From assembly GCF_037975245.1 (NCBI RefSeq), contig NC_092573.1, forward strand, positions 23,341,265-23,405,264: a DNA stretch of 64,000 bases, given 5' to 3'. The DNA comes from Apostichopus japonicus (lineage: Eukaryota > Echinodermata > Holothuroidea > Aspidochirotida > Stichopodidae). The notes under the pieces are model-generated. The model was not told where the DNA came from and ran no database searches. It was given only the letters and a program-made list of their open reading frames with translations. Shown here piece after piece: positions 36,570-49,100 of this stretch. How positions within the stretch are numbered: the first letter of the stretch is position 1; each line of letters opens with the position of its first letter. The position numbers and the translations under genes were made by a program.

Positions 36570-39500
36570 AGGCAGAGAACGTTGGCCAACTGTCCCGGAG
36601 AAGTTTCTTCTTCTTTATTAAATAATAATAAAAATAATAATTACATAATGGAATTCATTGATGATCTACTCATCCGTCGTCACAAATAGATTCAAACTAT
36701 TGAATCATTCCAAAGGTGTTCAGACTATCGGTTATCCCCAAAAATGTTCAAAAATTTTGAAGAAAGGACATCAAGTTTTTAAAAAAGCCTAACCTAAAGA
36801 ATCGACGACAATGAAGAGGAGGCATTAAACCGTTATACTGCTGTTCCTTTTCTCCAACAAGAAAAAAAAACATATGCCATTAGTGTATAGATTAGGAGAT
36901 GATTTATGTATTTTGATATGGCTCTGATTGAAGTTCTAAGGTTCCTTTGAGGGGAGGAAGGGAGGGAGGGTTGTTAGTGATATTTACTGTCCTCTCAGGC
37001 TTTCCTCATCTTTGATGGATTGAACACACTTTTTGAACTTCTCGTTCTTTAAGAATTATTGAAGCACTTTCCACACGAAGAGAACAGTTTCTTAGTTTTG
37101 TGCTTAGTGAGGTCTTCCCTACTACATATCTTTCTAGAAAAGGTCAAAATGCTGTCCAATGAAATCTAAAGAAATCTTACTTACTTCATGTTTTTTTTAT
37201 ATTTTTTAATCTACTTTTAATGATTCCCTTTTAAATATTATCATGATTTTTTGTTGGTACTACATTTTTTGTGAAATGTTTGGTTTATTGTATTGCTGTG
37301 TCGTGACTGTTTGTGACATAGTTTTCTGTGAAATGTTCAAGAATTCGTCAAATTGTTCTTTTCTTGGAAGAGGTGAAAATGTTCGGTCTCATGTAGACTT
37401 ATTCTAAAGATGAACAGTGAAGTTGTACTCACCACTTGACCAATGTCGTGGTCCACAAGTGAAATGTTTGCCTCTGGATGTGTGCCAAAATTTAAGGTTA
37501 CTCTCTACAGTTTTCCACGGCAGTTACGGCATGACACCAAGTAACTTTTTCCCAAGCTTTGAAAAATTACTTGCTGTTGAATTTGATTCCAGACTGAAAG
37601 GACTGGTTTGCAGTGATAATTAATTAATATGTTGGTAACTGGTATTTGTTTTGTACTAACTGTATATAAATAGTATCATCACTGATTTAGGATAGAATGT
37701 ATTGTAGCATAAATTTTTATCTTGACACAGTTAAATAGTTTTAAGTGATGAAAGGTTTTTTTGTTTCATATTTTTTTTTTTAACCAAGTAAATAAACTTC
37801 AGTTTAATAGACAACATTTAAACCAAACAGCTTCGCTGCAATTTGGCTTTAATACTGACAGAGCCCCCTCCCCAGAGGTGATTGTGGAACTAAAGTGCAA
37901 AGATGGTGGTGCTAGTCATATCATTGTGTATGTTAGTCAACCAGGTTGAAACGAAATATAATATGAAACAAATATGACACAAAATTGGGTACATCACTGC
38001 TTTGCATATGAATGAGAATAATAGTATAAAGGGTGAATCCAAGAATTGTGGACATGTGAGCTTGTTTGCTGCTATGACCAACATTTTCAATTGCTTAAGC
38101 TTTCAATAAGTAATGATTGAACACACTATCTCTCTTTGTTTATAATTTAAAAGGAAACCAAAACTGAATCCCCTCCCCATAAAAAAAAAAAAATTGTTAA
38201 AAATTGCCTTGTACTGAATGGTTAAAAAATTTACTGCACAATTTTCAGTATTTTAAAAATATTATAGAAATATTTATTTTCATGGTATCAATATCAGTGT
38301 GAATTTGAAAATTGTAGAAGACAGGAGAAAAGAAGTCTCTCTGACTGTTTGATCAATTGTAAAACTTATTTCAAGAGTTACTTCAAAGTGGCTTTTTTTT
38401 ACAATTTTTGTTGGTTTTTGACCAACACCCAAAAAGTTTGCTTTTTGATCTTTCTATTATATGTTTTGTCACAATATTTTTGCTATTATTATAATCTCAT
38501 TGTTTCTGTTTAATGTGACTAATTTCTCTGGATAGACAATTAGGCTCACTATTTTTAAATGTCTCCAAAATGACCAACACATTTTAACACATGGTATTAT
38601 ATACAGTACATATTTTCCACATCAGATGTTTCAATCATTTAAAGAGCTTCTTAAAGCTTTTGGGGAAAATAAAGAATAACTAAAAATGATGAAATACCAG
38701 CAATATTCCCTCCTATACTTTACACATACTGCATTTTTACCTCGCCATTGCTTCAAACAATTGAATTCTGTAGTCAGAATTTTAATCAACAAGGTATTAA
38801 AAGTCCTAATTACATCTTGTTCACCCAAAATTTAAATCTTTGAAAATGGTGCTTACGTTGCAACGTGATCTGATGATGAACATAGCAAAACAGATTTATT
38901 TTAAATAAAAACGACCTTGCATAAAAGGACAGTACTATTGGTGATGGGAGCCATATAAAGGAAATTTCAAAGTTGTTTGTTTGTTATGTTTTATTTCTTA
39001 CTCTAAATACCCTTTTTTTGTAAACAACGGAAAATTGGATGATTTGCCGTATTTTGTACAATTTCTATTTTTCTCCCCATCTTTCTACTCAATATGTATA
39101 AGGAACCAGAAGGTTTTATGGAAGATGGGTTTAATATAGACAAAACACAAGAAAATGAATCTTTGCTTCCTGATATGTAGATTTCAGTTTGAACTACAAA
39201 GGCCAGTTTATTGATCGTGTCAAAACAATATGTTGGTAAATATCAATTAAGGTTCGTATGTGGTGCTCCAAATAATTCTTGGTGCTGTAACTACAAATGA
39301 AAGGAAATATATATATATATGTGGTGGTTTCTAATTGTCCAAATGATAAACCCATTAGTCCTCTTAATGGACAATGTTCTGTGTAACTAAATTTGGCCGA
39401 GAAATTGGGGATATGTGACCATTTCTGTAATCCGTCTAGCATATTTGGAAAGTTGGAAAAGGGGAGGGGGGGGGGCTTGGGGGTGCCAAGGCGAGGGAAA

Positions 39501-40680
39501 GTCAAAGAAATCATCAGATAATACACTTTAATTAAAGAACAAAGTGTAAATAATGAATATGAAAACTGGTTGTACTATCAAGAAATGTTTTGGCCATGCA
39601 AATCTTTTAAGTTATTATGAACACCTTTACCTTTATTTGTTCTTAAAAGTTTTACAATGATTTGTAAATTGACAGTAAATAGTTTATAAGAAGCAAAATG
39701 CCATTTCATTCAACGAAAGAAACTTACAAGCGTTGTACTTATGTGGAAAAAAATATTGTATGGAGAAAAATGTGACTTTTTTTCCCCTTTCGAGTCTTTG
39801 ATCTATAATTGGGTACTTTTGTGAAAATCAATTTTTTTATTGTTTGTATTTTAACTTAAAGACAACATATATTTGCAGGTTTTAACTGAGGAATGCTAAC
39901 TTTAGCTACTTTTTCATATTTACTGTCAGTAACAGGTTCTCTTGTCCAAATGTTTTACAGAATCTTGTCTATTTTTATATTTGTCAACATCTTGTCACAG
40001 ATCATCTGTTTCGTTGTACTTAAAATAAAGGTGTTTAGTAGTACAAGACCTATGCGAGTCATTTTATTTTTGGTTCCTTGCTGGAAGCAAAGGAACCTGT
40101 ACATGCAGGTGGGCGTGTGTGTGAGATAACTCAACAACAGTAGCGTAGCTAGAGGTTTTGGCGCCCGGCTGCAAGAGTAGAAAATTGCACCTCCCCACTA
40201 CTGAAAGAAAATTTTTGGTTTTTTTTTGCAGGCAAGTCGTTACAGCCCCCCCCCCCCTAAATCAAATTGTGCTCCTATGTTTATGATATTTCCACCTTTC
40301 GAAATCTACTGCCTTGAAACTGTATACTGTAATACCCGAAATTTCTGTGACATGTAGTCATTACAGAATACAGAACAGAATGAAAAAAAAAGAGAAAACG
40401 GTCGAAATGGACTGCAAAGAAATCACCATCCATAAATTGCTAATAAAAACAACTACATTAAGTTCAAATTCTTATTAGTAACTGGAAAATATCATGCCTG
40501 ACGACATAAATCAATTTATTCATGTTTTTGTAAAAAGTGCTTATTTTTTTACTCTCATTCTCCCATTTCAGCGCCCCCCTAAACCCGGCGCACGTGCCCT
40601 CCCTTGACCCCCCCCCTAGCTATGCCACTGCTCAACAATGCAGTGATGATATTTGTCATACTTGCTGTGTAGATGTAGTA
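36570..40680. other. Tetraspanin 3' flank, gene-free
   Basis: Probably starts with the tetraspanin 3' UTR (AATAAA at 36627 and 37791). AT-rich beyond, with a G run at 39468. No second gene seen. Confidence 0.55.
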
Positions 40681-40760
40681 CAGTGAGAGGGTGTGGCCTA
40701 GTGGTTTTGGTGCTGACCTTATGAATATTAATGAGGTTATGGGGTCAAACATAAACGTCT
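40681..40760 (+). mobile_element. tRNA-like SINE head, degenerate
   Basis: GTGGCCTAGTGGTTTTGGTG followed by a GGGGTCAAAC-type B box. One copy only, arms eroded. Confidence 0.35.
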
Positions 40761-40769
40761 TTACACTAC

Positions 40770-41215
40770 AATAACTCTGCAACCTTGAGTGGGAGTGTAG
40801 CCCAACTTGATTTATAGTTATTGTTTAACAGCTGGTACATGTAGATTTTGGGACAATCTGGACCCCAAAAATTCCTGGCCCATTTTTGGGCTGGGTGGGA
40901 CCAAATTTTATTTGCACCTCTAATGCATTTGGGACACATTCTATGGACCTGAAGTTGTGGGGCTTACTATATTTGGGATCATTTTGGCCCACATTTTTGG
41001 GGTTTAAATTTTTTGGAGGGTGGGGGGGGAGGCAAGTATATATATGAGCAAGGTTGTTTGGCCCAAATAGTTTGGACCATTTTGGTGCAAACCTTGGGCC
41101 CAATTTTTGAAGATGGGTGGAAGTTTTAAAATTGCAATAACTCCACAACTTTAAATCGGGATTTAAATCCAAACTTGGAATACAGTTGTTGGTTAATTGC
41201 TGGTACCTGTGGTCC
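40770..41215. repeat. Diverged repeat pair enclosing a TTTTGGG-rich block
   Basis: A segment of about 75 bp (ATAACTCTGCAAC...CAGCTGGTAC) at 40770-40843 recurs diverged at 41133-41212. Between them, degenerate TTTTGGGNCC-like units recur many times. The 115-codon minus-strand frame here is Pro/Asn-rich and arises from these units. Confidence 0.5.
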
Positions 41216-42106
41216 TAAATATGCATTTATTTTATCAACTATGATATTGGGTGATGACATACAACACTAGGCAAGGAACCATACTGCCTGTTGGGCGCTT
41301 GTTTTACTCTCTTTTGGATTTGGGGAGAGATTTGGGGTGGTGTTGGGAGGGGGGGCGGATGAAAGAGGAGACACCTAAACATCGACGTGTGTTTTTTTGT
41401 TGGGGCAAAGGAATATGATGGTTTTGTACTGAAATATTGGTAAAAGTACATCATGTTCATTCGTTGCATTCACTATGTACATAATAGTGGATTCCTAGGT
41501 GAAGTGTTCATTTTGAAAGTGGGAGAAAGACGGGGGAGGGGGGGGGAGGGGTAGACACTGAACCCAAATCAATCTGTGTGTACATCATTGTGCATTCTAC
41601 TTGGCATATTCTTAGATTGTCGCTGAAAGATCGAACCACACAAAAGAGATAAAAACAGTCAATTTGACATTGCTCTAAACTTTATGCAAAAGGTAACCAA
41701 AAATATAGCAGAATGAAATTTTGTTCTTATCAAAGTAAAGAAGTATCAGGAACTTGAGCTGGGTTTGAGTTGAGGTCGTCGCTTTTCCCAAACCTTCCAA
41801 GTTAATTACAAAAACTCGCAATCAAGAATGAATTTTGACAAAAGCTAGCTAATGAGCTGTATTATACTTTGAGTTCTTACATCAAACAGCACCGAATGGT
41901 TCATCGAAATCTATACCTGAAACACGACAATAAATAAATGTTGAATGAAATAGTTAAGTAGCAAATGAACGGAATATACATCCAAGTGATATTTCAGGGC
42001 TGACATTGAAGGTTTTGATGTGAGATCATTCAGTTACTGTACATCACATTTCATCACCATTACATCACATTACATAGCATTTGACACTTCATCACATTTC
42101 ATCCTA

Positions 42107-42353
42107 GGAGTGTTAGCTCAGTGGTTAACGCCGGTGCCTTTCAATCATAAGGTTCGAGTTCGAGTCACTCCAAGATTACTGTATGTCCTCCAGTGACAGA
42201 GTTGTTGTTCACAATTGACAATTCATAATCATAGACGTTAAGTATGAATCTAAGAGACTGACTTCGGTCAGCTTGCGGCTTTGATAAGCCAATGATGGCT
42301 TCTCCACGAGTTCCTGCTTGCAGGAAGATCAAAATAAATACATACATACATCT
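42107..42353 (+). mobile_element. tRNA-derived SINE, copy 2
   Basis: Same head and body as the copy at 6181, with small differences (for example one altered base run before the B box) and an (ACATA)n tail. Preceded by a run of CATCACATT-type repeats. Confidence 0.85.
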
Positions 42354-43759
42354 GCTTCTTAGATCTGTTAAAGAATAATAATTACTTCACACATATATGC
42401 AACTAGAATTACAGAAAAAGAACATTAAAATCTTGTTTTAACAAAGTTAATGGAATGTAGGTGAGATATTTGTACATGAAAGATACCATACTGATAAACT
42501 TAAATTTGCAAAATAACAGATGCTACAGAAAAAACAACAAACTTTGCATTATGATATCGTTTATATAAAGTAATATATGAATATGTTGTCGATAGGATGT
42601 CTGTCAATGAAAGGTATCTTCCTCATGTTTCGCGTTATGTCTTGCATATCTAGACAATCATGGTGTTACATAGAGACTGATAGAGTAATGAAAATAATTT
42701 CAAAAATAAAATATCTGGGAAGGTTATCTTGAGTTTGTAACCGATCTTTAAGAAGCAACCATTTTAATTTGAAATGAATTTTGTCATTAACTGGTGGGTA
42801 TCAAGCTCCAGCCTCAAAAGGAAAAACAAGATTCCTTAATATATAGACGATATCTTTAAGTCCACCAAAAATTGCACCATAAATTATGAGTTCGGTGGGG
42901 GGTGGGGTAAAATCTCTCAAGGTGGGTCAAATTCGATTGAAAAGGATTGAATACAATTTGGTGGGACACAAAATTTTCTGCACTGCATTTAGCGTTTCAT
43001 AACTCACTACTAACGACTAGTGAAATGCTTGTGACCACAGAGATCTCTTCGCTAGAGTGCTGATTGTCCAAGAGTGTGTGAATACTCAAAGGCTTGGCTA
43101 GATTTAGATGAGGTTACAACCTAAAACAAAATGCAGCTTTGATGAGAACGTTTAGCTAATCTATTGTATTTCTCTGTGTTGAGTCTTTGACCTAGATCCT
43201 AATGAGTCATGCAGAAATCATACATATCTATTTAAAGAATGAATGCATAGAATTTTAAAATTGATATACTTTGATAAAAAATCTAAATTACAATGAGACT
43301 CATTAAAATGATTGAATACTTCAGTTTATGTCCATAACATTGAATAGATCTATCAATGAGTTGCTTTCACGCGATTAAAAGTTACTGTTAAATCTGCCGA
43401 GTTGTTTATAGGGATTACTTGCAAGCAATGGAAAGCTTTCTCTTTTGGTAGCTATTTTGAACTTACTTTCTTGATGGTTTTTAGGTACCAACTTATCCCT
43501 AGAATTAAGGGGGAGGTGAGCCGAGGGGAGGGTGTCCAAAATAGACAATTAAATCATCTCTGTGATGAAGAATGCTTCAAGAATGGCAGTAAAATGAGCA
43601 TTGAAGATTGAGACTGTGCGACCATTCTTTGACTATCAAACCCAGTTGGGTCAATATTGTGGACCTTTAATAGGCTAAAGAATTTGAAGAAGATTAAAAG
43701 TTGAGACTATACACTGTGATTGGTCAAGTGGAATGTAGTTCCAACAATTCAGGAATTGA

Positions 43760-43840
43760 TATAATAATAATAATAAATGAGACTTATATAGCGCCAAATC
43801 AGTAAACAAAAGTTACTGCTCAAAGCGCTTTACAAAGAAA
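43760..43840 (-). mobile_element. 3' tail fragment sharing the 36.3-kb SINE end
   Basis: Read on the minus strand: TAAAGCGCTTTGAG, a spacer, GGCGCTATATAAG, then ATT repeats. This matches the 3' tail of the element at 36055-36334, but with no tRNA head here. Confidence 0.6.
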
Positions 43841-45572
43841 GTAAATTAATATTACTGATATGAGGTCAGTTTTGGTAGACAATGCTATTCTAGAGTCCCA
43901 TGTTAGCCTAGACAGAGGGACAGTCTCCACAGGCCTAGCCTAAATAATATGTACAATAAATTTGCAAAGCTATGTTCAGCCCATAATTGTTAAACAATAA
44001 AAACGTTCTATGTAAGCTTAACTGACACCCGAGCAAACAGAAAAGATTATGAAAGAAATAAAGTAGCAGTTGTTGAGTCTTAATTTAACGTCAGTTATCA
44101 TTCTGTGATGTGTTACTTAAGATAGTTCGTACCTAAAACTGTGCCCACGATAACTTAGTGGATTGATAACGGGGGAGGGGGAGCGGGGGGAGGGATAAGG
44201 CACACGGAAGCAGATTAAATGTATTAATGGGGCACTGTACAACCAAAGCGATAAGTCTAAATATCTTTTGTAATTTCAAAGGGTTGTAATCAAGCTGACT
44301 AGGTACCTCGTGTGAGGTTAAAGAAAGGGGGAGGGGGGGGGGGGGTTTCACTTGAGCAGCAGTGGTCTTTAATCTTTCCCTGGCTGAGCATAAAATGATC
44401 CCCCCAACTGAACCATTTTTTCCCTGGACTGATGATTGGGATGTGGGGGGGGGGAGAGGCATGGTCTCCCCCCCCCCCCCCCTTTGCGCTTACCACTGGC
44501 CCAAGTTGACCATTTGGTATGGTATGGAGTGGGTTAGCTTTAGAGAAGTAATATCAGTTATACCACATGTTATAGGTAAGCCTACAGTATGTGATAAAAA
44601 ATTAAACCTGGATAGCATTGTAACTTAGAAGGTAGAATGTCCGTAATGCGATAGACAGTACTAATAAACTTGAGTAGGTAGTTACATAAATCATAGACGA
44701 GTTGTTTCCTTTACAATTTCTTGGCAATGAATAGGCCACAGTGTCTAGTACTGGGAATTTTTAAGAATGCCATTACTATAAAGAAACGAAGCTTTGATTG
44801 ACAGGAGTGCAATTTAGAATTACTGTGAAGGATGTAAATTTGCTTTGACTGACAGTAGAAGCAAAAGTCTGATTAGAATCGAAACCTTCTTTTAGTTGTT
44901 TGGTAGTACTCAAAACTTTTAACTATCAATTGATTGCAACTCAAAACGAAATTGTTTTGTGTCATTGTCAGAGAGATGAACAGAAACATAAATGGAAATG
45001 TACATTTTAAGTCAATTACAACACAGACACAGACACAACCTACAAACAGACCCATTAGAATTCTAGTGAAGGTATTTGAAGATTCAGAAAATGTATTATT
45101 TATAACAAAGTTCACTGTTTCCAATTGTGTGTGGGTGTGTGTGTGTGCTTACTTTTTTGAAATAGGTTTTAGGTAAACAAAGGCAGAGTAGTGGATAGGC
45201 TTTGAATACTATCATTAAGTTTCCTCAAAACAAGAACTCTATGATCAACTATGTAAAATACTATTTTCAATTCAACTTAAAGAACTTGTCCAGCCCAAAA
45301 GTTAACTGTTACCCTTATCTATCTAGTTGTGAATACAATATTGTCATAACATTTGTTTTAAAGTTTCTCCAGCAATGATCCTTTGGTGATCTTGATTTCT
45401 ATTATGTATATAGTTGTGCAGACAATATAGATATTATATATATTCTAAAGTTTCTCCAATAATGACCATTCGGCGATCTTGATTTCATTCTGTACGAAAG
45501 TACCAATTGTTACCTTACACTTGAGTAGTGCTTCCTGCCAGTGTTCTTATTCTTAAGGGGCAGGGAGAGGGC

Positions 45573-45657
45573 AAGGGGAAGAAGGGGAAGAAGGGGGGGA
45601 AGAAGAAGAAGGGAGGAGAAGGGAGGAAGGGGGGGAGAAGGGAGGAGAAGGGAGGGG
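45573..45657. repeat. 85-bp uninterrupted purine tract
   Basis: Only A and G for 85 bp, in GGGAGGAGAA and GGGGAAGAA units with partial mirror symmetry. Starts about 140 bp past the FAM81 stop, where the transcript would be pyrimidine-only. Confidence 0.9.
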
Positions 45658-45798
45658 TGTTTGGGGGTCCACCACCATCTTATGCATCCTTGTAAACACA
45701 TACTGCTCTCACATGTTTATCCAAAATAATACATTGTTTATCCCATCACACTAGTCTATAATAGAAGAGTGGATAATCCTTGATCTTTGTCCCCTCTC

Positions 45799-46137
45799 TC
45801 AGGTCAAAACCACCAGTTTCTTCATCCTAGCTATTTCCTTTCTCAAAGCTTCTTCTGACAGTCTCTGTTTACCTTCCAGCACCTTCCTCATCGTCTCCAT
45901 GTTTGATTGTGTGGTTCCGAGCGCCGAGTGCAAGCTAGATTTGATGTCCTCTACTTCCACTCTGATGACACCCATTAAATTCTCTTCCATCTTGCTCAGT
46001 TGCCTGTTGAGATTGCTCTTCAGTTCTCTCTGCTGGTCCTCCGCAACCTCTCTCATGCTGTCCTGCACTCTCTGCAACCGCGCCACCGCATTCTCCATCG
46101 GATTCAATCGCTCCGAGATTGCTCTCTCGAATTGTGT
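45799..46137 (-). CDS. FAM81: FAM81 exon 5 (C-terminus and stop)
   Basis: 112 codons plus TGA, TQFERAISERLN to KKLVVLT. The acceptor is TTTTCACAAACAG. This exon has the clearest family match: V.V..IKSSLHSALGTTQSNM followed by RKVLEGKQRL. No canonical poly(A) signal was found in the 400 bp downstream. Confidence 0.92.
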   Translation of the reverse strand, partial: TQFERAISERLNPMENAVARLQRVQDSMREVAEDQQRELKSNLNRQLSKMEENLMGVIRVEVEDIKSSLHSALGTTQSNMETMRKVLEGKQRLSEEALRKEIARMKKLVVLT

Positions 46138-49100
46138 CTGTTTGTGAAAAGAATGTCGAGAAAATGATTGACCGAACAGATTCGGACATAAAAAAAAAAA
46201 AAAATTCGGAAAAAAAAATGATACAAAAAGAATACAGTTTAATGTAAAATATAACATAAAACTGATGCAACTTCTTTTTTTTTTGGGGGGGGGGGGCTTT
46301 TAAATGGAAATGGGGATTTTCATTATACCATAAGACATTGTAAGCTACATGAGATAATAACCTTATAGAAATTTTCTGTGCTTGATTTCTGTTTTGAACT
46401 TTGACTAGTTCCTTTCACCACACGATTATCACCGACCGATCGAAACCTAGACATGCAACCACCAGGGTTATGGTTTACATACAAAAGAAGTATTAATAAC
46501 TAATCAAGTAATGTTTAAATTTTGTTTCTTCACTAGGATGGTCTATTGTAAGTGCTCCTGGAATAACCGCCTAAAACAAGTTTCTCTTTGCATAGAAGAT
46601 ATGGCAGCGACTGATCACAGTCACAGAAGACAAAAGTCCACAAGGTATGAAGAGAATATCTCACGGTAAAATGACACTCTCTGCTCAGATGGGTTTTCGG
46701 TTTCCATTTGTGAAAAAACAAAATACAAAATCAATGAAGGGAGAACTTAAAGGATAAAAAAAAACTTGAACCATTTGAAAGGTCAAACAAACAGAGAAAC
46801 TGACTTTCAAACAGACATACAGACAAACAGACAGAGAGAGAGAGTAATAATACAATGCTGAAAAAATAAAAAATAAATAATAAAAAAAACACATCAAACT
46901 CAAAAAAGGGAATCCCCACCCACCCACTCACCCACCCACAAAAAAATCTTTAATGAAGAGTGAACATTTGTGACCTGTTTTTGCTGATTTTGTCCATGGA
47001 GTTGTTCCATAGTATGTGCAAGTTCTTGTTTGAGTTTTTTCTGTTTAGCTTGAGATTCTGTTTGCAAGGCTTGAATGTTGTTATGAATTTCTTTCAATTG
47101 GCTCTTTGTTTTAAATTCCCAAGACGTGACTTTTTCCTCGAGTTTGTCCTCCGTAACGCTCTTCTTCTCCAATTCCTGTTTTGTCCGCTCTTGAATGTCA
47201 ACTTGCATCCTTGACACCTGTTGAATGACGTACGGACGTACGGACATACGTAAACAAAACAAAAATCATTTTAGAAAACATGACAAGGATAGAGATAGAG
47301 AGAGAAAAGAAAAGGTAAAAGGAAACAAACAATTAGGAAAAGGAAATATAATATATTGCAGTTTTTCATTAAGGAAGTTATTTTTTTGTTTTTTGCAAAC
47401 CAATTTATTTGATGAACACTGTAAACAGCCTTTCAATGACTTTCTACAATTTGTATATGACAAGATCATGTTTGTCCGTCTTTGAACAGAAATGCTGTCT
47501 ATGTTTATGATCCAAATATCAACTTCCTTTCTGATATCCTTGATGTCTAATGTTTATGGCTGTACCACAACATTTAACATAAGACAATAATATTTATATA
47601 ACCAATAAGGTTATATCGCAGCATCTATTTTAAATTTATTACTAGCTTGGTTTCCATGGCGGTCATTCAATGCACCCAATACAGAGCAGGTGTTAAAAAG
47701 ACAAATTTGAATATTAAACTACTGTGCAGTTTTAAGGCCTGTAATCTTGAACAATCAAGATTGCAGCTCAATATACCTGACTGACACCTGATACAACTCT
47801 CACTTTATGCTATTAAATATTCCCTGTTTGTTTTGGTTTAAAAGAATAATGTCTGTACTAGACATATATGTACAAGAGTTAAATGTAATAACCATTTTAA
47901 GTAATGAAATTGAGGAGACCAAATCCCTAGCATTATTTACCAAAATTGCTAGAGAATTATTGCCAGTTAATAATGGTCACTCATCTTCAAGCTTCAGCAA
48001 CCCTTATAATGCCACCTTCTGGAACGTTCTTTTTCATTTCTCTCATTTAGATACTTGATTGAATCTTTACTGAATATAGGGAATGGAATTTCTTCTTCAC
48101 ATCTTGTGTAGCGGTTTATGAATTATGTTTTCTTTATCAACAATTTTTTGTGCCCATAAAGTACTATACACCATTCCATTGGTATAGCAAAGTGTCCATT
48201 TTGCATAGTAAATGCATCCATTTTGCATAGCATTTTAGCTATGTGATGGCAGATGAATTATCATTCCCTGCGACACTTCCCAAACTCTTCTGATCATTTG
48301 GAGGGTCAGAATCCCACCATCATGATTCAGTTCTAAAACCTTTCACCAATTTTGGGACCCTGCAGGGACATATCTCATCAAATGGTCTAATTCTTATCGG
48401 TCGTATAGGGTAATTTATTCATAGTTATTTACAGTACCTTTTGATCCGTAACCTTGCTTCCTTTTTCCATTGCATCTGAGAGAGTGTTTACTTGTCTGTT
48501 CACAGCTGATAAACTCTCAGCTAGGCTTCTGATGTCACTGGATATAACAGCAATGGAAGCATCACACCTTTGTAAAAAAATATATAAGAAACAAATAAAA
48601 AATAAATAAATAAATACATAAAAATAATAAATGAAAAATTAAAATAATAATAAATAAATAAAAAATATATTAAAAAATAAATAAAAAAAATAAAATAAGA
48701 AACCCTTATAAACTCGACAGTACCAAGTGTGATTTGGATTCGTTAAGTATTAAATATTAAACAATCCACTTATGCCTAAAACTGGCTGCAAAGTCACATT
48801 GACACTACAAATTTAGCAGTAAGTGCTCAGAGAGATTGCAGCAAAAATTGATTAATTCTTGATTTATTACCATAGATCACCTTATCATTATTTCTTTGGT
48901 GAGATGTATAACGTGGTCAATGTTTACATGTAAAGACATGTTTCAACAGACAATAGACTGAGGAAAACTGTAGAAGCAAAATTAAATTCATAAAAAGAGC
49001 ATAGGAATTAGATAGGATTAAACCCAGTGACCTCGGAAGGAAACTTACATCCTGGGCTCTACCAGGTTGAAAGATGGGGTTGATGACCTAATAAACTGTC

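Larger units (their letters stand above)
41216..45572. other. Intergenic stretch with SINE remains
   Basis: Besides the listed SINE copy (42107), SINE tail (43760) and poly-G/poly-C runs at 44326-44345 and 44443-44482, nothing gene-like. Confidence 0.55.

Noticed and set aside
40825-41172. 115-codon minus-strand frame rich in Pro and Asn
   Set aside because: Arises from the degenerate TTTTGGGNCC repeats read in reverse.
45541-45729. Arg/Gly-rich + frame and Leu/Pro-rich - frame
   Set aside because: Both are translations of the homopurine tract.
45899-46147. 82-codon + strand frame
   Set aside because: Antisense shadow of FAM81 exon 5; likewise the frame at 46960-47214 shadows exon 4.
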